From: Blasia pusilla
Lineage: Eukaryota; Marchantiophyta; Marchantiopsida; Blasiales
Direction of reading: 5' to 3'
Assembly (NCBI GenBank): GCA_050084515.1
Contig: CM114272.1
Span: 25,296,001-25,360,000 of the forward strand
Length of the DNA: 64,000 nucleotides
Positions 30,913 through 41,909 of the stretch are shown here, in pieces. How positions within the stretch are numbered: position 1 is the first letter of the stretch; the number at the start of each line of letters is the position of its first letter. Under the pieces are notes generated by a model. The model made no database searches. It was not told the DNA's origin and saw only the letters and a program-made list of their open reading frames with translations. Both the position numbers and the translations under genes were made by a program.

Positions 30913-32330
30913 ATGAGTCAGTTACCCGTGCAGTTTGCGGGACGAGGTGGTAGATCACTAGGCGAGTCTGTGACCACGTTGGCGGCTTTCACAAGTAGTG
31001 TTAGCTGGCCAGGAGAGTTGTTGGAGGGGAACGCACATGCGAAGGATGTCCCAGTAGCAGATAGTCCCACGGAGAGACATGCCATAGCGGGTGTCTCTTC
31101 CCATGTTGGCGAGGCCTCTTCACCATTGTGGGGTACGACTCGAGAGCTAAAGAGGAGTGCCGATGACCTCGTCAAGCAGGCGTGGAGTCATGCTTTTATC
31201 CCAGAGCAGCGAGAGTCACGTGGCGATCGGGCCCTTGGAGTGGAGACGTTGATCCCACTGGATACCACACCCGTTGTGTGGCACTGCCCAGAGGAGGGTA
31301 TTAGGATGTTAGATCTCTCTGGAGGGATTAGCACCGGATTGGCTGTAGTATTGCAGGCGGACATACGGGTGCATCAGTACCTTTATGCGGAGAGAGTATC
31401 ATTACGTCACGTGGCGAGATTGGTCTAGAGGTATCCTGAGTTGTTGCCGGTATCTACAGTACGGGGATATCAGCATACGCTACCCGCCGACATTTCTTTG
31501 GAGGGGACGCAGGATCTGGATAGAGTTGGCACCATTCATTTGGTGATTGCTGGATGGCCATGTCAGGGTCATTCATAAGATGTCCGAGGATTTGGATTGC
31601 AAGATCCGAGGTCAGGGATGTTTTGGGAGATGCTGCAAGTAGTACGACACTTGCAGGAGAGTTAGATATGTTCTCCAACATACATTTTGGAGAACGTGCT
31701 GTTATTGGGGGACACTCGTGCATGTGTGATGACGAGTGTACATCAGGTGAGGTCCTGGTTGGGACCTGCTGTGTTGTAAGATGCAGCGAGAGTTGGGTCA
31801 CGTGCCCATCATCCACGACTGTGGTGGACGAACCTGATACCATCAGAGGTACTGAGTCGAGCATACCGTGGAGTCCAAAGAGCACCAGATCTCATAGTGG
31901 ATGCTATTTTGGGCTCAGGGCGTCGATCTCAGGTGGTGACAAATGATGATAAACCACCGTTGGCCATGGCCAATAGGGTGGGGGAGTTGAGGGCAGCCTT
32001 ATCTACGTTGGTGAGCTTCCTAGCATCCCATGCCTTTCGTCAGAGAGGGCCAGGCATGATTTGGGATGAGGTGACCGGAGCATTGGAGGAGCCTACAACA
32101 GATGAGCGCAAACGCGCCAAGGGGTTCGCTACCGGTACTACGGCGGTGCCAGGGATGACTGAGGCATCTCGGAGACAGGTGTTGGGGAGGCGATGGACCT
32201 CAATTGTCTTACATGGATAGTCAGCCTAGGTATGGCTGAGCAGAGATGGATGCAAGTGTTGTCACGTCCACGAGTCATGCCGTCACGTCCAGGAGTTGGA
32301 CCATTGCCAACAGGGTCTGTACAGGCATTG
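30913..32330 (+). pseudogene. Element 3 C5-cytosine DNA methyltransferase domain (broken)
   Basis: Motif I reads MLDLSGGISTGLAVVLQ (Phe to Ser change). Motif IV is VIAGWPCQGHS, with the catalytic cysteine codon at 31561-31563. Motif VI is TYILENVLLLGD, motif VIII ARVGSRAHHPRLWWTN. The presumed target-recognition region then precedes motif IX KRAKGFATGTTAVPG and motif X LGRRWTSIVLHG, where a frameshift replaces the expected AMDLNCLTW. Several stops interrupt it (31425, 31576, 31663, 31780). An N-terminal domain of about 150 aa of unknown fold (from SWPGELLEGN onward) is shared by all three elements. Confidence 0.88.
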
Positions 32331-34210
32331 GCTGGGGGCAAGACAAGGAGAGATAGGCACCCATGGACTTCCTGGGACGTCGTTTGAGCAGAGAGTGTGA
32401 AGGCGGCTAGAGTAGCACATGTTCATTTTTCGCATGTGGAGCATGGTGTAGGAGGTCAAAGTGGAGTGGTTGTTGCGGAGGTGGCTAGGCCGGGTTGCAA
32501 CATAGCAACCAAAGCCGGAGGTTGCGTCCTCTCCGAGTGAGGTCACGATGGAGACTTGGGAGCCTGTGATAGGTCTCAAGTTGATAGGAGGAGAGCGACG
32601 GCGAGTTCATAGGTTTCTGAGAGGGTATGTAAGTTGTTTTGCCTTCAGTATGAGAGACTTGGGTACGCTCAAGGGTCCCGGGATACGGATTGAGTTGGCT
32701 AGTGATACGCCGATCTTTTGTCAACCCTACAGGTATTATGATATGGAGCGAGCCTTGATTCAGAGCAGGAGTCAAGACTTGTTGGAGGCAGGACTTGTGG
32801 AGTTATCACATGGGGAGTATGCATCTTCCACAATCATGCCGACGAAGAAGGATATGTATGGCAATTGGACGGATAGGCGGATGTGTGGAGATTACCGTCC
32901 TATCAACTGACAGACGAGGTCAGATTGGTACGCCATGCCTACTCTTGAGGAGATCTTTGATGCGGTAGGGCATGCAAAGATCTTCAGTACTTTAGAGCTC
33001 CGTACTAGCTATCATCAGCTTCCAATCAGGTTGGAGGACAGGGAGAAGACTACATTTTGGGGGATAGATCGGTTTGGGAGAGATTGCTTGTATCAATGGC
33101 GGTTCTTACCATTTGGGTAGAAGAACGCGCCTGCAGAGTTTCAGAGAGTGATGGATAGGATTTTGGCTGGCTTGGATTTTGTACGATGTTACATAGATGA
33201 TATTCTTATCTGCAGTTCCATGGTTGAGGAGCATGAGCGACACTTGGAGGAGGTGTTTCGGCGATTGCAGTTACATGGACTGTGCAGGCAAGTGCATATT
33301 CTTTCAGGAGCAGATTGAGTACTTGGGACACACCATATACCTGAGTGGGTTAGGCGTTCAGCAGACGAAGCTAGAGGCTATTGCGCAAATTCCACGCCCT
33401 ACAGATGTGAGTCGAGTCCGAGCATTTCTTGGACTAGCGAACTTCTATCGACGGTATGTCAAGGGTTATAGTGCGATCGCAAAGTCTTTGACCTTGTTGA
33501 CGAGACTTGATCAGGTTTGGTTGTGGGGAGATGATCAAGAGCAAGCATTTCAGGAGCTCAAGGATAGGTTGACGTCCTCGCCCATTTTACAAAGACCGGT
33601 TAGGGGTCGCCCATTCCAATTACATACGGATTGGAGCATGTTGGGTCTAGGAGCAGTGCTTACTCAGAGGGATGCCGAGGAGAGGGAGTTCGTTGTGGCT
33701 TACGCGAGCCGATCGAACAACATTGCAGAGGCAAAGTACAACTCCTACATGGGAGAGTGCTTGGCTGTAGTGTGGGCCGTGGCACATTTCAGGTGCTATT
33801 TATTCAGCAACACTTTCACACTCATCACTGATCATCAGCCGTTGAGGTGGTTGATGGAGTCCGACAAGCTTACGGGAAAGCTTGCCAGGTGGGCTCTATT
33901 ACTAAAGGAGTATGAGTTTGAGGTGGTTCATAGGCCAGGTCGGCTGAACCAAGATGCAGATGGGTTGAGTCCTAACCCATGTCCGAGTCAGAGAGACGAC
34001 ACAAGAGCTCGATGGCACGAAGAGAGTGATGAGAAGATGGTGCCCGGTTGGCATGCATCTGCCTATCTTTGTTGGTTGACTATGGCAGGTCAGCCACAGG
34101 TGATGACTCCAGTGGTGGGGTTGGATGATGAGTCTTTGGATCCGGAGGTTAGTGAGGAGGCGACAGGTGGTCATGATATCCATGACAACGTGGAGGTTGT
34201 GGAGTTCTAG
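32331..34210 (+). pseudogene. Element 3 reverse transcriptase and RNase H (broken)
   Basis: RT blocks: DLLEAGLVELSHGEYASS, RRMCGDYRPIN followed by TGA (CGA in element 1), YHQLPI, RFLPFG followed by TAG, and the catalytic YIDDIL at 33189. A small deletion near 33275 shifts the frame. RNase H follows: RGRPFQLHTDWSMLGLGAVL, FVVAYASRSNNIAEAKYNSY, TDHQPLRWLM. The tether domain ends near 34208. Confidence 0.9.
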
Positions 34211-34269
34211 CGCACTGGCGTCATTGCGAGTACAATGAGTGATGGGGAGCGGGATCGGATCCTATAGAG

Positions 34270-35475
34270 AGCCAAGAGGTTCAAGTGGGAGGGGACTCAC
34301 ATTTTGCGGGTATGGGGAGATAGTAGGATATAAGTGGTACCTCATCCTTCCTAGCAAGCACGTGTAGTGCAACATGCCCATGAGGAGTTGGGACATTTCG
34401 GAGTAAAGCGTACTTATAGCTTATTCGAGGTTCAGTATTGGTGGCGCGGCATGCATACTGGGGTACAACAGTTTGTGGCCAGACGTATGGTATGTGACAG
34501 AGTGCGAGCATCCTTCAATGCTCCCACTCCGTAGTTACATCCTTTGCCGATTATGGGTTTAGGTTATCGGTGGAGTTTAGACTTTGCGGAACCTTTGCCA
34601 TTGACGAGACGTCATCATAGGTACGTGTTGGTCATGGTGGAGCATTTCTCCAAGTGGATAGAGTTGGTGGCACTACCAGACAAGGCGAGCGAGGGAACAA
34701 CTTATGCGTTTCTAGATCGTGTGCTTAGTCACTTTGGTGCACCGGCGGAGGTGTTGACTGACCAGGGTACCGAGTTCAAGGGAGAGTTTCAGGCCTTGTG
34801 TGATCAGGTGCTGATAGATCACCGCACCACGTCCAGAGATCATCCTGAGGCAGATGGGTTGGCCGAGAGAGTGGTACAGACGGTGAAGAGAGGATTGCGC
34901 AAGTATGGCTTGCAACGGGGACAGTTGAGGGAGTGGGATCTACAGTTGCCATGGTTGGCTATGGGTTATCGCTTTAGTCCGCAGGCATCGTTGGCGTCAT
35001 TTTCACCATACTTTTTGCTCTTTGGGAGAGAGCCAGATTTACCTGCAGCGATTCGACGTGACATGGCGGAGGTGTTAGATCTTGATGATCCAGATGTGTG
35101 GGTACAAGCATGTTCTCAGAGGGCAGAAGTTTTTCGTAGAGTTATGCCTATGGCCTTTGAGAACTTAGCTATTGCCCAGCATAGAGATACATTGAGGTAC
35201 GCGACCATTCGTGGAGGAGGTTATCGTCTAGGCATTAGGAGGTTTCATCCTGGAGATTACGTGTATTTACAACAACGGCACCCACGACGCTAGATGTCCC
35301 TGCAGGGCGCACGATCCTTTGTGTGCGCGAGGTATTACCGACCGGAGTCCTCATGTTGGAGGGACGGGATGGTATGGTTTGGAAGGATCATGTGCGCAAT
35401 TGTGCGCCATGTCATCTTCCGAACGTAGATGGGACGGTGGATCCGAGCTTGGCAGTGGTACTCGCAGGCTTGAGG
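34270..35475 (+). pseudogene. Element 3 DDE integrase (partly open)
   Basis: The zinc-binding part retains HAHEELGHFG, but the first Cys of the CxxC pair is Arg (RRMVC). The core is open from 34544: WSLDFAEPLP (first Asp), VLTDQGTEFKGEF (second Asp) and HPEADGLAERVVQTVKRGL (Glu). The C-terminal region is FHPGDYVYLQQ, then after a frameshift near 35280 VLMLEGRDGMVWKDHVRNCA, leading into the PHD finger. A TAG at 34532 is shared with element 2. Confidence 0.9.
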
Positions 35476-35612
35476 TGTATGTTGTGCGGATCTGCGAGGG
35501 ATACAACCACCATGTTGGTATGTGATGGTTGTTCTCGAGGGTGACATATGTCATGTCTGACCCCCCCCCTCTTGATGTAGTTCCCACGGGACGATGGATG
35601 TGTCCGAGATGT
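35476..35612 (+). pseudogene. Element 3 PHD finger fused to the integrase C-terminus
   Basis: All eight zinc ligands of a PHD finger are present in spacing: C-x2-C, 11 residues, C-x2-C, 4 residues, H-x2-C, then C-x2-C. The visible blocks are CMLC, LVCDGC, HMSC and WMCPRC. The conserved Trp before His is now TGA, and a run of nine C's (35561-35569) shifts the frame by one base, so this copy cannot make the domain. Known PHD fingers bind histone H3 tails, often methylated lysine 4. Here it takes the place where chromoviruses carry a chromodomain. Confidence 0.85.
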
Positions 35613-35682
35613 GTATAGGGTAGTAGGTCATGTCAGAGAGATGTGATATTTTCTATCTGGAGTTGGGGGGATCCAACTGCCA

Positions 35683-35829
35683 GCTAGGGGGCGGTTGTGT
35701 GATCTCCATGTATATGTATGAGTTGATTTTTGTACATGTGTGGATCGACCCGTGTGGGGAAGATCGGTGTTGTGTGGTGTAGATGTGACCAACGATGTAT
35801 GTTGTGTAGCGATATGTATGTGCACGACA
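35683..35829 (+). repeat. Element 3 polypurine tract and A repeat
   Basis: The polypurine tract GCTAGGGGGCGG (35683-35694) is followed by A, which begins TTGTGTGATCTCC and ends GCACGACA at 35829. A 2-nt spacer (TC) separates it from the TGTCACATC start of the 3' B at 35832. Confidence 0.88.
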
Positions 35830-35831
35830 TC

Positions 35832-36449
35832 TGTCACATCTGAGTAGCCGATAGGCCGAGATCGATCGTGGATAGGGCGTAGGAGCCAGCGGACTATCTT
35901 GAGTGTAGCTTTGTCCCACTGTGTCGGATGAGGTTGAGGATAGGTCCATTGTGTTAGGAACGTCGTTTCTGACAACTTTCATGTTGAGGTCTTTCACAGC
36001 CGGGTGACTTGCTGACCAGGTCATCCACCCCTGGTAACCTGTGCCCGCAGGTTACCAAGGAGAGGGCTATTTTTAGGGAAAGAGCCTTTTGGCTCTTCCC
36101 AACCCTATATAAGAGAGGAAGATGGCTTTCCTAAGCCATCTTTCTCATGTTGGGCCGTTGGAGCACCTCCCTTGTATGTGTGTGAGATAGGACTAGGGTG
36201 GTAGCGTCCGGATTCCTTGATAGCACAGGGTGGACGAGGCTCGATATGTCGATGTAGATTGAGGAGTGGAGTTTTAGGCTGGGTGTGCCATTTTTACTAC
36301 TCTTTATTTTTGTTGTGTGATCTCCATGTATATGTATGAGTTGATTTTTGTACATGTGTGGATCGACTCGTGTGTAGGGAAGATCGGTGTTGTGTGGTGT
36401 AGATGTGACCTGCGATGTATGTTGTGTAGCGATATATATGCGCACGACA
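35832..36449 (+). repeat. Element 3 3' B repeat plus A' repeat
   Basis: B ends at 36311 (CTTTATTTTT), exactly where the 5' copy ends. A' (36312-36449) follows at once with GTTGTGTGATC, the sequence that follows the polypurine tract upstream. A and A' look about 95% identical. A' stops at GCACGACA, then unrelated AT-rich DNA begins. Confidence 0.88.
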
Positions 36450-37284
36450 GATACTACACAAGATTCTACACTCAAAAAAATCAAACATAGTGGGAGATTT
36501 AATCTAGAGACCCAAAATATAAAAAATTTTAAAAATTAAATTTGTGTCTAGTAGTCTTCAATTCAATCCAAGTGGGATACTATTTAGGCCTTCAATACTA
36601 ACCACTAACAAAGTCTTCAATCCAAGGGCGACACTATTTAAGCCTTCAATAAATAATGTTTAGGCCTTAATACAAACCATACTAGATACTAATTGGAGTC
36701 TTTAATCCAAGGGAGACATTACGTTTAGCTTGGAAAGTATGTGATATAGAGGTGAATATATAATATAATAATGTTGAATATATAATACTAATGTTGTAAT
36801 GGTGATTTTTAGGCTAACCTAATGGTTGAATTTAGGCTTTGGGGATATAAAGGATACTACAAAACAAAGATAATCAATATACACCTTTATAATAATAAAC
36901 ACAAAACCGTTCTAATGACTAATGAAGACTTCAATACGAATCTGTGTTGGAAAGTGACCAAAACCTGAGTTCTATTGGTCCATGTCACTTTAGGGATTGG
37001 TTGAAGCACTCTTGTGTCTATGCAGAAAACATGGAGTTATGCACAAACCTCCAAGAGAATCGCAATTTAAGACCTTTAAGATAGGGCGTAAATAGGTTTT
37101 ACACCTAATAGTTTTAGGACTAATTATGTACAACATAATTAGTCTCTGTACTCAGGACTGAGGTTGCCCACTAGCCCATTGCTCTCAAAGATTCTAATAA
37201 CCTTTCATTGTAATTTTAAATTAGGAATTTATTGAATTAATTGGATGTTTCAAAATTTACAACTAGTAAGGTGCATGTGGATTG
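36450..37284. other. AT-rich spacer with no recognised gene
   Basis: Short near-repeats of the phrase CTTCAATCCAAG and related words occur between 36540 and 36725. No coding sequence is recognised. Confidence 0.5.
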
Positions 37285-37520
37285 TACTAGAGAGGAAAAA
37301 CTTGACCAAAGTCACCACCAAATATCATGACTTTTCCGCCAAATGGTATAATTTGTCGTAGATCATAAGAGATTGTTCCCATCATATTTTGTAAAGTGCG
37401 ATTTACGGCCTCATATGGATGATGATGAATCATAGGTGCTTCGTCCCATATAATGAACATCGCATCATGGATTAAGCGTTCTTTATCATTGTTGATTGAT
37501 AAACTAAAAAGACATATGGA
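37285..37520 (-). pseudogene. Helitron-type Pif1 helicase fragment
   Basis: Translating the minus strand gives a Pif1-like segment: FIIWDEAPMIHHHPYEAV (Walker B/motif II with DEAP), NRTLQNMMG, and PFGGKVMIFGGDFGQVFPL (motif III, GGDFxQ). It ends at a TAG. This type of helicase is the C-terminal part of plant Helitron transposases. It points opposite to the Helitron remnants at 39.2-41.9 kb, so it comes from a different element. Confidence 0.8.
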
Positions 37521-39200
37521 AGTAAATTAGAATTTGCAATATATGGAGTCATGAAATTCTATGTATTGGTAGAATTGAACGTAATGTGGGTAATGATACT
37601 TATTTGCAAGTAGAGCTCTCATGTAGAATACGAGAGGCTTCTTATATAGAGAGTGTAGAGAGAGGAAAAAGTGGAGAAGGTACCATGTGAGAGGAGGGAG
37701 AAACTCTTGTATAGTCTTCTGACAGTTGACCAAACAATGTGTTTGTGCAGAGCTTCCAAGTGTCAACCAAGAAACTCTTCACCACACCCTCAGATTCTAG
37801 TAGTAACCACCTATGGTCGTGCACAGCTGGCATGTGTAGATCCGCACATCGGCCAGCTATAAACTTGCTAATCAAATATGAAACTATGACCCCATCCCCG
37901 GTCCCCGTTCGTTTCTTGCGGTACTACAATTGATGTCTTTATAAACTGTCACATTGCATTTCTTGCACTATTACTGAGTGCCCTTACATTAATTGCAAAA
38001 AAAAGGGTGTCCACCACATATGATACATGTTACAACCCGCTTATTTATGTGTAAGTAAGTGCTTTACATACGTAGCAACCCTTCATCCAGTTGCCAAGTT
38101 TACTCGTAAGTTTCAGTTCAGAAGCTATTTGCATCAAGTTCCCATCTTCCTTCTGCCATCAAATTTTGCACCTGCGCTGAGTTTACCATGGCTAGACCTA
38201 GGAGGGCACTAAGGCCAAGGTTCACAATTCTGTACAGTAGGACAAGGTTAATACAATGTAGAGACCGCGCAAGGGCAAGGATAAACCAGCTCAATAAGCT
38301 ATGAGGGCAACCCGTGTGTGCGGCGTGGCCTGAAATATCCTCCTTACTTGCAAATTGGCAAGCTCAATGCTCCACATTTATGAAGGAGATGAAGTGTTGT
38401 GGGCACTGTGGTGTAGTGGGCTACAACACCAATGAACTCAAAATGACAACTGAGACATCTAATTTGTATCCCCAATACACACTATGTAATAGGTACATGA
38501 CAAATTACATCATACCCTCTCCTGGAAAATTTCATGTATGCACACAGTATGTAGGTACCTGCACAATATCTATATGACACCAACGTATATTCGGGATGTG
38601 CTAAGTGTAAACCCATTATATTTACAATTTCTATCTCTAGTAGTCTCAGACTCTTGACTAGGTATTGAAACCAAATACTATGGTTTTCACGACGGATTTT
38701 TTCAGGTTGAATCTCTTTTAGACTGCCCTCTTGTTGGTTGGTCCAGACTCAGATTTGTCGCAAGGTTTGCAATGTACTATTAGAAAACTTGAGAGTTAAT
38801 GAGCTTTACTCACAATATGTTCCGCTCATTGAATTACATGATCCCTCCTATGGACTTGTAGTCTTGCCTTCCTCTCCTGTTGAGCCAATTCTGAGAGCAT
38901 CTTGTGAAAAGGGGCAGGTGACACATAGTATGAATATTGACCCCTATAGTGCAGAAAAGACGTCTTACAAGACGTACAGTACTCTTTCTGGTGAAGAGAA
39001 GGCATTCCTATGATATATTCCATAATGGCAGTGTAGTTCTCAAGGAACAAGTACATATTCGAGAACAATTTCTTAGCGACAAAAATGGTATATCTTGTGA
39101 TGCAAAACGTACTATTGAGACACAAATTTTCCCATTTCTTTTTCTCTACCTTAGAGTCTACTTCACTAGTTAGTCTACCTTTGTCGATTACCTTTGAAAC
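37521..39200 (+). other. Region upstream of the Helitron Rep relic
   Basis: Frames at 38314-38577 and 38738-39013 contain Cys-rich CCGHCGVVGYNTNELKM and VPLIELHDPSYGLVVLPSS. They may be the N-terminal part of the same Helitron protein, but I do not recognise a defined domain. Stops separate them. Confidence 0.4.
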
Positions 39201-39219
39201 CGAGTAAAGTAGCTTTTCA

Positions 39220-40180
39220 ATGTCTGTACATTGTATAAGCCATACTTGCTTATCATGCATCAACTACGCCAATCTATTTAATCGGACTCCATCTTGTATT
39301 TTAAAAAGAGAACTGGATCGGCTAAAACAGAGGTATCCTGAACTCGGCGACCAGGAGCTGTACTCACATCTGTCGAGGTATAGTGTGAGTGCCCAAATCC
39401 CTGGCAGCCATAGTTGGCACCGTCATCACCTGAGGGACCTGGACAATGGTCCAAAGGTGGGCATGCCTGATTTCTTCTAAACACTGACCTCCGATGAAGT
39501 ATCTGATACCAAATGGGCTGAGATAGTAGATATCGAGGCAATTGTGAAGAGGATGAACCCGTCGTTCACTTGGCCTGATGCACTTGTCAAGTGCGTTGTA
39601 CTATTTCATACTAAGCTCAAGGCATTCCTTCTAAATTATATACTTAGTGGGTCTTGTATACTTGGGAATGTTAAAAACTACTTGATCAAGTATGAGCTAC
39701 AGGGTTGGGGAAGCTTACATTCCCACATGATTTTATGGATTGATGGGCTGATGGTCAGCGTGTTACTTCAGAAATATGTTGTTACATTCCCTCTATAGTA
39801 CTAATTAGTCCTACACAAACTAGAAACTGTCCACTCTAACCTTGCCAATCTTCTTAACCACTATGTAACGACTAAAAGACTACATAAATGTAGAGCAAGT
39901 GACTGCATGACAAAGAGGATGAAGTATTATGCACCATATTGTTGCATGGGCTTTTGTAACCCGGCTAACCCACAAGTAGAGCTTGGGATTGATCCAAAAA
40001 CGCTTAAGTGGAATTACTATAGACCTTGGGAGCGCACATGAATGTTATACTTTATCACCCAGCCATCTTGCTGTTGTGGGGAGCTCATATAACCTACAAC
40101 GTGTCCCTTTCACATGTTGTTTTACCTTTTGAAATACGCCTTGAAGTGTGAACCATAGGGTGCATTGGATATCACAACAA
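39220..40180 (+). pseudogene. Helitron replication-initiator (Rep) domain, broken
   Basis: Successive frames spell the Helitron Rep region: FLTLT-like FF*TLTSDEVSDTKWAEI, VKRMNPSFTWPDALVKCVVL, LFHTKLKAFLLNYILSG, then YELQGWGSLHSHMILWIDG, where H-S-H is the HUH metal-binding motif. Further on come KYYAPYCCMGFCNPANP, KWNYYRPWE and VILYHPAILLLWGAH. In the family this domain nicks DNA to start rolling-circle transposition. Several stops and frameshifts are present. Confidence 0.8.
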
Positions 40181-40883
40181 AAAAATGCCAAGTATCTTGG
40201 CCTCAGGGTTTGGATGAGACTAGGGTGCGATTAATATCCGGCCTTGTAATTAATTGGTCAGTTTTAGAAAACCGAGGCATCACTAACAGCTTTAAGAATC
40301 CCTATTATCACTAGATTGCAAGGAGTTGAGTATATTGACTGAAGCCCTCTCAAGCACTATACAAGAATGCCACAACCGTATGTATACACCCCGCTACATT
40401 ATATTGTCATTGCTTGAATATATGTTTGACATGACATTTGTGCATTTCTGGACTCACCATGAGGTTATGAAGCTTGGCACAAGATCTACTACAAACTTTG
40501 TTGGCACTAATTTAGTAGGTAACTCATTTTATAGATAGACTAATTTTTTGACATGGTCTTATTGAAACCCTTTCCATTCAGGTCTGACTTTGAGATTCTC
40601 TCTGTGCCATTTGAGTTATGGACTTAACTACACGAATGCATTCGCAAGAAGATATTTAGAGATACACAATGCATCGTAGATGAAATCAAGCGGCACGTCG
40701 AAGCTAACATCAGGAGTCAAGTTCATTCCAATGAAATTGTATCTAAGGAAATTGATGTCCTTACGCCTTATCTTTGATTCAACCTCCATATAAACACAGT
40801 CGCCGATGGTCTAACTCGGCCTACTATTTCCACCTGCATCTCTGGGCAAGAGACACAACCACCTCTCCAATGAGATTTGCTCA

Positions 40884-41909
40884 ATGTTGAGCAAGTGCAA
40901 TTATTTCATGAACTCAAAGCTAATGTCCTCTGGCCTTGTGTTGATTACTGGCCCACCAAGTTGCGGAAAAACATTCTTTGTTAATTTCATGGAGACATTT
41001 TGGTCACTTAACTGTACTCCTACTTTATTCACAGCAACCACCGGAATTTCCGCCATCCGACTCCATTCAAGTGCCATAACGGTACACTCGAAATTTTCCA
41101 TTCCTTGACAAGGTGACCTTTCTACTATATAGACAACCTTAGATCAATCAATACATGCGTTTGAAAACACTAATGTAATCGTTGTAGATGAGTGCTCTAT
41201 GCTCACCCCTAAACTATTACAGATAATTGCTATGAGAATACATCAGGTCTCACCGTCCTCCAACCTTAATCCACTCTCAACAAAGGTGGTTATCTTACAA
41301 GGTGATTTCAACCAGCTTCCTCCAGTATGTCGTCACAACAACAAGCTTGTTTGCTGCTTCTGCCACATTTCATCCTCACCATTCTATGCTGAGATGAAGA
41401 AGTTTGTTTTTCAAGCCCCTGTTAGGCATGTTGGTGATTCTACATTCCTCACCTTCTTGTCCCACATTAAGAATGAATGTCCAACCCATGATAAGCTGGA
41501 TAGATGCCTAAGTACTTGTTTTGTAGATGAAAATGCTGCTATAGATCATATAGATGATAGTACTCAGGTTATATGTACACACCGTGCCGATGTGCAACTA
41601 TTCAATGTTGTTGCTCTATGCAGACTTTTCGGTGCAACTGAGATCTTTTTCGTTCATGATGTAACCGACGCTCCATCTTATCCACAGTTTAATCAATGGA
41701 TCTCTGATAACCGTTTTCATGAGTTAGAATACTTAGCAATAGGCTGTATAGTGATGCTCATATCGAACATTGATATGAAGAAACATGCTACAAAGGGCGC
41801 AATGGCAGTGGTTGTAGATTATATTTACAAGCTGAATGAACTAACAACAATACTTGTAAAACTACAGTCAAAAAGCTTAGTTATGAGAGAACAAACTTTG
41901 ATACTTTAA
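40884..41909 (+). pseudogene. Helitron Pif1-like helicase domain, broken
   Basis: Two main open blocks. The first (40884-41108) has Walker A in LVLITGPPSCGKTFFVNF and the downstream ATTGISAIRLHSSAITVHS. Walker B is in VVDECSMLTPKLLQ (about 41185-41225), just before the second block (41199-41909), which contains motif III VVILQGDFNQLPPVC. The last part, with GCIVMLISNIDMKKHATKGA, matches the Pif1 C-terminal motif region. It lies downstream of the Rep domain in the same orientation, as expected in a Helitron. Confidence 0.85.

Larger units (their letters stand above)
27429..36449 (+). mobile_element. Element 3: Ty3/gypsy-type retrotransposon with DNA methyltransferase and PHD finger
   Basis: About 9.0 kb with the same plan as element 2: B (27429-27910), primer-binding site, 0.5-kb leader, gag, protease, methyltransferase, RT, RNase H, integrase, PHD finger, polypurine tract, A (35694-35829), B (35832-36311), A' (36312-36449). 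The two B copies look about 94% identical by hand count, so the insertion is not recent. The 5' tip reads TATC where the 3' copy has TGTC. Flanking tetranucleotides AATA and GATA match at 3 of 4 positions. The coding region has stops and frameshifts. Confidence 0.93.

Noticed and set aside
17496-36449. Elements 2 and 3 as DIRS/PAT-type tyrosine-recombinase elements, suggested by the split repeats and a methyltransferase
   Set aside because: I find a DDE integrase with HHCC zinc finger and no tyrosine-recombinase motif. The methyltransferase is C5-type (PCQ, ENV), not the N6-adenine type of DIRS elements.
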